Assembly (NCBI GenBank): GCA_018401555.1
Contig: JAGYKP010000085.1
Span: forward strand, 1 to 64,000
DNA length: 64,000 nt
Direction of reading: 5' to 3'
From: Halomonas sp.
GTDB lineage: Bacteria > Pseudomonadota > Gammaproteobacteria > Pseudomonadales > Halomonadaceae
A program made the translations under genes and the position numbers. This document shows, piece by piece, positions 57,194 to 64,000 of the stretch (within the stretch, counting starts at the first letter, position 1; each line of letters begins with the position of its first letter). The notes below the pieces were generated by a model. That model saw only the letters and a list, made by a program, of their open reading frames with translations. It did no database searches and was not told where the DNA came from.

Positions 57194-57822
57194 ATGGCCA
57201 AAGATCCCCAGACCCCGCTGGACGAGGAGCTCAAGCGCCAGGAAGAGAGGCGGAGCCCCAGGCCGAGCCGCAGCCCGTGGAGGGCGAGCTGGAGGAGGCT
57301 GCCGAGGCCGCCGATCAGGCGCAGCAGGCCGCAGCGTCCGGCGACAACCCCGAGGCCGAGGTGCTGGCCGCCCGCGTCGAGGAGCTCGAGCAGAGCGTGG
57401 CCGAGGCCAAGGACCAGGCGCTGCGCGCCGCCGCCGAGGCGCAGAACGTGCGCCGCCGCGCCGAGCAGGAGGCCGAGAAGGCCCGCAAGTTCGCGCTGGA
57501 GAAGTTCGTCAAGGAACTGCTGCCGGTAATCGACAGCCTGGAGAAGGCGCTCGAGGCGATGGCCGATGAGGCCAGCGAGGCCCACCTGGAGGGGGTCTCC
57601 ATGACCCTCAAGATGCAGCTCGACGTGCTCGGCAAGTTCGGCGTCGAGGTGGTGGACCCCGCCGGCGAGCCCTTCGACCCGCAGTACCACGAGGCCATGG
57701 CCATGGTGCCCAACCCGGAACTCGACCCCAACAGCGTGATGGAGGTGGTTCAGAAGGGCTACCTGCTCAACGGCCGCCTGGTGCGCCCGGCCATGGTGGT
57801 GGTCAGCCAGGCCGCCGGCTGA
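57194..57822 (+). CDS. grpE: GrpE, nucleotide exchange factor for DnaK (one base missing)
   Basis: ATG 57194 opens [18 protein letters not shown] after CAGGAGAGACCC. At ~57248 the frame slips: one base is missing in GAAGAGAGGCGG, and the other frame continues [20 protein letters not shown], then [20 protein letters not shown] (coiled coil), [17 protein letters not shown] and [20 protein letters not shown] to the stop at 57822. Restored length is about 209 residues. GrpE is normally essential, so this indel is more likely a sequence error than a real loss. Confidence 0.9.
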
Positions 57823-57946
57823 ACGGCAACAATTCCGGGGCGCGGGGCTTGAAATGCTTCCCGCGGCCCCCAGATAGATGGCAACTCCGCGGCGAAGGCC
57901 GCTGAACACGACTCCTGAATACACCACACGACTTCGAGGATTTCCT

Positions 57947-59878
<1,932 letters not shown>

Positions 59879-59904
59879 ACCACGCATCTGAACTACGGAT
59901 GACG

Positions 59905-59933
59905 CCAGCGCGGGGGCATGACTCCCGCGTTGG
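59905..59933 (+). terminator. Partial terminator between dnaK and dnaJ
   Basis: CCAGCGCGGG and CCCGCGTTGG form a 10-bp stem (one G-T pair) followed by TGTTTCC. It may lower dnaJ expression relative to dnaK. Confidence 0.6.
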
Positions 59934-59969
59934 TGTTTCCGAGGGACCGCGACGGAGGCGGACAGACCC

Positions 59970-61121
59970 ATGTCCAAACGCGACTATTACGAGGTACTGG
60001 GCGTAGAGCGCGGTGCCGATACCAAAGACATCAAGAAGGCCTACCGCCGGCTCGCCCAGAAGTTTCACCCCGACCGCAACCCGGATGATGAGAGTGCGGC
60101 GGAGAAGTTTCGCGAGGTCTCCGAGGCCTACGAGGTGCTCAGCGACAGCGAGAAGCGCGCCGCCTACGACCAGTTCGGCCATGCCGGCGTGGACGGCCAG
60201 GCCGGCGGCTTCGGCGGTGGTGGCTTCGGTGGCGCCGGGGCCGGTGGCTTCAGCGATATCTTCGGCGATGTGTTCGGCGATATCTTCGGCGGCGGCGGTG
60301 GCCGGCGGCATCCCAACGCCCCGGCCCGGGGCAGTGACCTGCGCTACAACCTCGAGCTCGACCTCGAGGACGCCGTGGCCGGCACCAGCGTGGATATCCG
60401 CGTGCCGCGCCACGTGGAGTGCGAGCGCTGCGACGGCGACGGCGCCGAGCCGGGCTCCAGCAAGGAGACCTGCCCGACCTGTGGCGGTCATGGCCAGGTG
60501 CGCATGCAGCAGGGCTTCTTCGCCGTGCAGCAGACCTGCCCGACCTGTCATGGCTCCGGCCAGCACATCAAGGTGCCGTGCCACAAGTGCCACGGCGAGG
60601 GCCGGGTACGCGAGACCCGCACGCTGTCGGTGAAGATCCCCGCCGGCGTGGATACCGGCGACCGCATTCGCCTCAACGGCGAGGGCGAGGCCGGCATCAA
60701 TGGTGGCCCGCCGGGAGACCTCTACGTGCAGGTGCACCTGAAGCCGCACCCGATCTTCCAGCGCGACGGCCGCCACCTGCAGTGCGAGGTGCCGATCAAC
60801 TTCGTCGACGCCGCCCTCGGTGGCGAGCTGGAGGTGCCGACCCTGGGTGGCCGGGTCAAGCTGAAGATCCCGCCCGAGACCCAGACCGGCAAGCTCTTCC
60901 GCCTGCGCGGCAAGGGCGTCAAGCCGGTGCGTGGCGGCGCCCCGGGCGACCTGATCTGCAAGGTGGTGGTCGAGACCCCGGTGAAGCTCAAGGAGGAGCA
61001 GAAGGAGCTGCTGCGCCAGTTCCAGGAGAGCCTGGGCGGCACCAACAGCGCCCACCACTCGCCCAAGAAGAGCGGCTTCTTCGACGGCGTGAAGAAGTTC
61101 TTCGAGGACATGAAGCCCTGA
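59970..61121 (+). CDS. dnaJ: DnaJ, Hsp40 co-chaperone
   Basis: 383 residues, unbroken. J domain with the HPD triad (AQKFHPDRN), a Gly/Phe-rich linker, and four C-x2-C-x-G-x-G zinc motifs ([32 protein letters not shown]). The C-terminal substrate domain ends [14 protein letters not shown]. It stimulates DnaK ATP hydrolysis. Confidence 0.97.
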   Translation: MSKRDYYEVLGVERGADTKDIKKAYRRLAQKFHPDRNPDDESAAEKFREVSEAYEVLSDSEKRAAYDQFGHAGVDGQAGGFGGGGFGGAGAGGFSDIFGDVFGDIFGGGGGRRHPNAPARGSDLRYNLELDLEDAVAGTSVDIRVPRHVECERCDGDGAEPGSSKETCPTCGGHGQVRMQQGFFAVQQTCPTCHGSGQHIKVPCHKCHGEGRVRETRTLSVKIPAGVDTGDRIRLNGEGEAGINGGPPGDLYVQVHLKPHPIFQRDGRHLQCEVPINFVDAALGGELEVPTLGGRVKLKIPPETQTGKLFRLRGKGVKPVRGGAPGDLICKVVVETPVKLKEEQKELLRQFQESLGGTNSAHHSPKKSGFFDGVKKFFEDMKP

Positions 61122-61164
61122 CGCTATCACCCCAGCGGCATCGCTCCTCGAGGCGTTCCAGGAG

Positions 61165-61190
61165 ACCCCGGCATCGCCAGATGCCGGGGT
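61165..61190 (+). terminator. Rho-independent terminator after dnaJ
   Basis: ACCCCGGCATC and GATGCCGGGGT form a perfect 11-bp stem with a 4-base loop, then CTTCG. It closes the heat-shock operon and also lies downstream of the convergent HNH gene. Confidence 0.8.
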
Positions 61191-61205
61191 CTTCGCGTAT
61201 GGGGC

Positions 61206-62163
61206 TCAGCGCTGCAGGTGTGCCAGGCGCCAGGCCAGTGCCTCTCCGATCGGGCTGCCAGCGCGGGTCGCGGGGCAGCACCAGCGGATGTTCATCGAGT
61301 TCGCACAGCCAGCGGCTGTCGGGCACCAGTGCATCCACCGTGGGACTGACGTGCCAGCGATGATCCGGCCCCGGGGCGATCAGGTGGTTGTCCATGGCCC
61401 AGTGCAGGTTGGGGGTGAGTGCCACGCCGTTGCTGGGGCGGTCATCCTGGCTCTCGGTGAAGGGCAGCAGGTGAGCCGCTTCCACCAGGTAGCGGTAGTC
61501 GGGGGTGATATAGCGTAGCCTGCTTGCCGCACAGCGATAGTCATAGGCCTCCAGGACCAGCGAACGAAAGGCGGCGGATCGGGCCTTGGCCTGCTGGGGT
61601 GAAACGGAGCTCGAGCCCTTGAGTTGCTCGGGCGACTTCTCGTAGGAGCCGCTGGCAAAGGCTTCGTCCAGGTAGCCATGCAGCTTCGCCTGGATGTCCG
61701 GGCTCCATGCGAAATAGCGGGTGACCAGGTGTGCGCCAGCTTCGCGGGCGGCCTGTTCACTGCTCAGCCTCGCGAGCAGTTCCGGGTGCAGTCTGGCAGC
61801 GTCGAAGCGCTTGAGCAGCTGGTCGAGTGACCGCGGCGCGCCCAGCTGATCGGCGACACCTGCCAGGGTGGGAGAGAGTTCGGGCTGCCAGAGTGAACCG
61901 GCTGCGCCGTCCGGTCCCTTGTCGCTGGCAAGAAACCACAGCGGCAACCAGGGCCTCGCTTCGTGGCGCGCGCCGGCAGCGAGCTCATACAGTTCGTGAT
62001 AGCGGCTGATCAGGCGAGTGTCGATGACTACCCGTTGCGAGGTGATATGCCCCGCCTGGATCTCGCAGATGATGGCCAGCATCAGGCAGGGCTTGTTGGG
62101 GGCAGGGTTGCCTCGGCTACGCCCGACCCTCAGCCGTGTCAGGCAACCAAGCGCATCGACCAT
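61206..62163 (-). CDS. HNH endonuclease (one extra base near the end)
   Basis: About 318 residues of the HNH_2-type nuclease family. The C-terminal motif is YLVEAAHLLPFTESQDDRPS, NGVALTPNLHWAMDNHLI, with H, N and H in place. The N-terminal part (ISRYHELYELAAGARHEARP, PLWFLASD) resembles the DNA-binding half of such restriction-like proteins. At ~61250 an extra base breaks the tail; the other frame reads EALAWRLAHLQR-like sequence (GEALAWRLAHLQR) and stops at 61206. The misread frame would run into dnaJ antisense. No methylase is adjacent. AAGGAGAGAGCACC precedes ATG 62163. Confidence 0.8.
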
Positions 62164-62346
62164 GGTGCTCTCTCCTTCATCCTTGAGTGGTGACGGCTCC
62201 CAACGTTACCACGCCGCCGGCAGGCTGGGCCTCTCGCGCAGTTGGCGCACGGGCGGTTCGCCAATGTGGTTGAAAGAAGCCGCTTGGCGGCGAGGGTGGT
62301 GTCGTCATAGTCTGGTAGCTCGACATTTCTGCAGGAGGAGAGCGCC

Positions 62347-62625
62347 ATGCCCATTTCACGCGCCGAGCTGCCCGCCGAGGATGCGGCAGCCCTGATCGAT
62401 CAGCTCTGCGAGCGCTGGTCAGATGCCAGGGAGGTGGATCGCAGCACCGACCCGGTGCGGGTCGATTTCGACAACGGCAGCTGCTACCTGCAGGCCCAGC
62501 CCGACAAGCTGCTGGTGGTGGTGGAGGCCGTCGATGACGAGAGTCACGACCAGCTGGAGGGCCAGGTGGATCACGCCCTGGATACCCTCAAGGGTGTCGA
62601 GCTGGATATCGTCTGGGAGGCGTGA
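62347..62625 (+). CDS. DUF2218 family protein
   Basis: 92 residues. RAELPAEDAAALIDQLCERW, FDNGSCYLQAQPDKLLVVVE and HALDTLKGVELDIVWEA follow the DUF2218 pattern (usually found near siderophore or iron genes). GGAGGAGAGCGCC precedes the ATG. Overlaps the next start by 4 bases. Function unknown. Confidence 0.8.
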   Translation: MPISRAELPAEDAAALIDQLCERWSDAREVDRSTDPVRVDFDNGSCYLQAQPDKLLVVVEAVDDESHDQLEGQVDHALDTLKGVELDIVWEA

Positions 62626-63527
62626 GCCGAAGCGTTACTTCCCGCGGCGCCCACCTCGGCATGCTGCTGTGGGCGGCCCTGGTAGGGCTCTCCTTTCCCG
62701 TCGTGGGGCTGATGAGCGAGCTGCCGCCACTGCTGCTCACCGCCCTGCGTTTTGCCATCGCCTGTGCCGGCCTCTCCGTGCTGGCCAGGCGCTCGCCTGA
62801 CTTCCTGCCGCAAGGGCGGAGCCTGCCGCTGTATGCGCTGATGGGGCTCTGCCTGGCCGGCTTCTTCTCGGCCATGTTCTGGGCCGCGCATCACGCCACG
62901 GCGCTCACCATGGCGACCCTGCATGTCACGGTGCCGCTGCTGGCATTTCTGCTGGGCCTGGGATTCCGGGTGGAGAGGCCGGGCTGGCGGTTGCCCGCGA
63001 TCCTCGCCCTGGGTGCCATCGGCGCCCTGGGGCTGGCCGCCGCCGAGGCGTGGCAGCAGGGCGAAGGGCTGCGCTTCGGCATCGGCGAGGCGGTGTTCTT
63101 CGCCGGCTGTGTCGCCACGGCGCTCTATCCGGTGCTCAGCCGCTGGGGGCTGGCCAGTGGCCGCCTGCCGGAGTCGGCGGCGGTGCGCACCTTCTGGAGC
63201 CTGGGCCTGGGTGGCGTGCTGGTTGGCCTGGCCGGCCTTGCCATCGAGCCGGTGGGGCGCCTGGCGGCCATGCGTGCCACGGACCTGGCGTTGCTGGTCT
63301 ATCTGGGGCTTTGCTCCAGCGCCCTGACCTTCTGGCTGATGCAGCGGGCCACCGCGGTGCTTACCCCGGGCGTGGTCACCGCCTACGGCTATCTGGTGCC
63401 CTTCGTCTCCATGCTGCTGCTGTTCCTGCGTTCGCCGCAGCATATCGGCTGGGTGTGGCTGCCGGGCAGCCTGGTGGTGCTGGTGGCGATGGCGCTGCTG
63501 ATGCGCCGCGATGCACCTGCGACATGA
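62622..63527 (+). CDS. EamA/DMT-family membrane transporter
   Basis: 301 residues, ten predicted helices in two EamA repeats. GTG start in GTGA overlaps the DUF2218 stop. LLWAALVGLSFPVVGLM, AALHHATALTM-like AAHHATALTMATLHVTVPLL, and in the second half CSSALTFWLMQRATAVLTPG, are the typical repeat segments. Substrate unknown; members export metabolites. Confidence 0.86.
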   Translation: MSRSVTSRGAHLGMLLWAALVGLSFPVVGLMSELPPLLLTALRFAIACAGLSVLARRSPDFLPQGRSLPLYALMGLCLAGFFSAMFWAAHHATALTMATLHVTVPLLAFLLGLGFRVERPGWRLPAILALGAIGALGLAAAEAWQQGEGLRFGIGEAVFFAGCVATALYPVLSRWGLASGRLPESAAVRTFWSLGLGGVLVGLAGLAIEPVGRLAAMRATDLALLVYLGLCSSALTFWLMQRATAVLTPGVVTAYGYLVPFVSMLLLFLRSPQHIGWVWLPGSLVVLVAMALLMRRDAPAT

Positions 63528-63600
63528 GGTCTCGCTGCCTTGTCTCTTTCCCGGGGGCTGCCTAGTCTGGAGACGTTGTCTCGATTCCGAGGGAGTGATC

Positions 63601-63978
63601 ATGACGCAGGAAACGCAGCGCACGACCCTGCCCATCGTGCAGATGGCCAAGGATAACGGCGAGTTTCGCCAGGTGATCTGGACCGGTGAGCAGACGCAGC
63701 TGGTGTTGATGGCGATCCCGGAGGGCGGCGAGATCGGCGGCGAGGTCCACGAGGGCCACGATCAGCTGCTCTACTTCGTCGCGGGTCAGGGCGAGGCCAC
63801 CATCGGAGAGACCAAGGTAAGCGTGCAGGCCGGCGATGTCAGCATCGTGCCCTCCGGCGTGTTCCACAACTTCAGGAACAGCGGCAGCGGCATGCTCAAG
63901 CTCTACACCACCTACAGCCCGCCCGAGCATGAGCCGGGTACCGAGCATGCCACCAAGGGCGAGGCCGACGCCGAATAG
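63601..63978 (+). CDS. Cupin-domain protein
   Basis: 125 residues. The cupin motifs are GGEIGGEVHEGHDQLLYFVA-GQGE (motif 1, with H and H/Q) and GDVSIVPSGVFHNFRNSG (motif 2). GGGAGTGATC precedes ATG 63601. The small single-domain cupins of this type (LVLMAIPEGGEIGGEVH) are of unknown function. It ends 19 bases before the window edge group CCCCGGCAGGCC. Confidence 0.85.
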   Translation: MTQETQRTTLPIVQMAKDNGEFRQVIWTGEQTQLVLMAIPEGGEIGGEVHEGHDQLLYFVAGQGEATIGETKVSVQAGDVSIVPSGVFHNFRNSGSGMLKLYTTYSPPEHEPGTEHATKGEADAE

Positions 63979-64000
63979 CCCCGGCAGGCCATGCGTGCCA

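Noticed and set aside
60988..61205. C-terminal extension of the HNH nuclease overlapping dnaJ
   Set aside because: It comes from a one-base shift; the other frame ends normally at 61206, before the shared terminator.
61206..62163. HNH gene as part of a restriction-modification or defence system
   Set aside because: No methylase, second nuclease or defence gene is adjacent; neighbours are housekeeping genes.

Overview
The window looks like a chromosomal stretch of a Halomonas-type gammaproteobacterium. It is GC-rich. Its right end carries the conserved block ssrA - smpB - ratA - ratB - bamE - fur - recN - grpE - dnaK - dnaJ. An MvaT-type nucleoid protein, several TRAP transporters and a full C-P lyase operon also fit this group.

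Layout. 0-2.3 kb: remains of a branched-chain-amino-acid/amide ABC transporter and a decayed IS481-type transposase, then mvaT. 3-7.7 kb: a LysR regulator, a TRAP transporter and a VanX-type D,D-dipeptidase in one direction. 8-10 kb: a dead MobV plasmid relaxase (minus strand) with four ~130-bp palindromic repeats in its upstream region. 10.4-23.2 kb: phnCDEFGHIJKLMNP for phosphonate uptake and C-P bond cleavage, with PhnF-type operators. Its phnP end is broken and partly duplicated around an MFS gene and an IS256-like scrap. 23.3-32.3 kb (minus): a type II DMSO-reductase-family molybdoenzyme operon in the order c-type cytochrome, A, B, D (TorD-like chaperone), C (haem b subunit), followed by an NBP35/Mrp-like ATPase and a beta-propeller protein. 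An ANR/FNR-type box lies upstream. 32.4-39.4 kb: a mosaic with hairpin repeats, two AlpA-type regulators (minus) that share an upstream element, an amino-acid ABC transporter, an ISAs1-type scrap, and a satellite-like operon (Ash-like ORF, two small genes, SF2 helicase). 39.4-49 kb: a heavily decayed amide-catabolic cluster (two amidases, a RidA-like protein, an M20 amidohydrolase, a TRAP transporter, an asparaginase, a GntR regulator). 49.1-52.4 kb: a relaxase-like gene, repeats and a tyrosine integrase next to the 3' end of ssrA, which is the likely integration site. 52.4-64 kb: conserved core genes, then an HNH nuclease, a DUF2218 protein, a DMT permease and a cupin.

Many genes carry single-base indels. 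The amide cluster and the mobV gene have so many that they are surely decayed. Elsewhere there is one indel per gene, and even essential grpE has one, so sequencing error cannot be separated from real mutation by reading alone. Where I restore a frame I say so.
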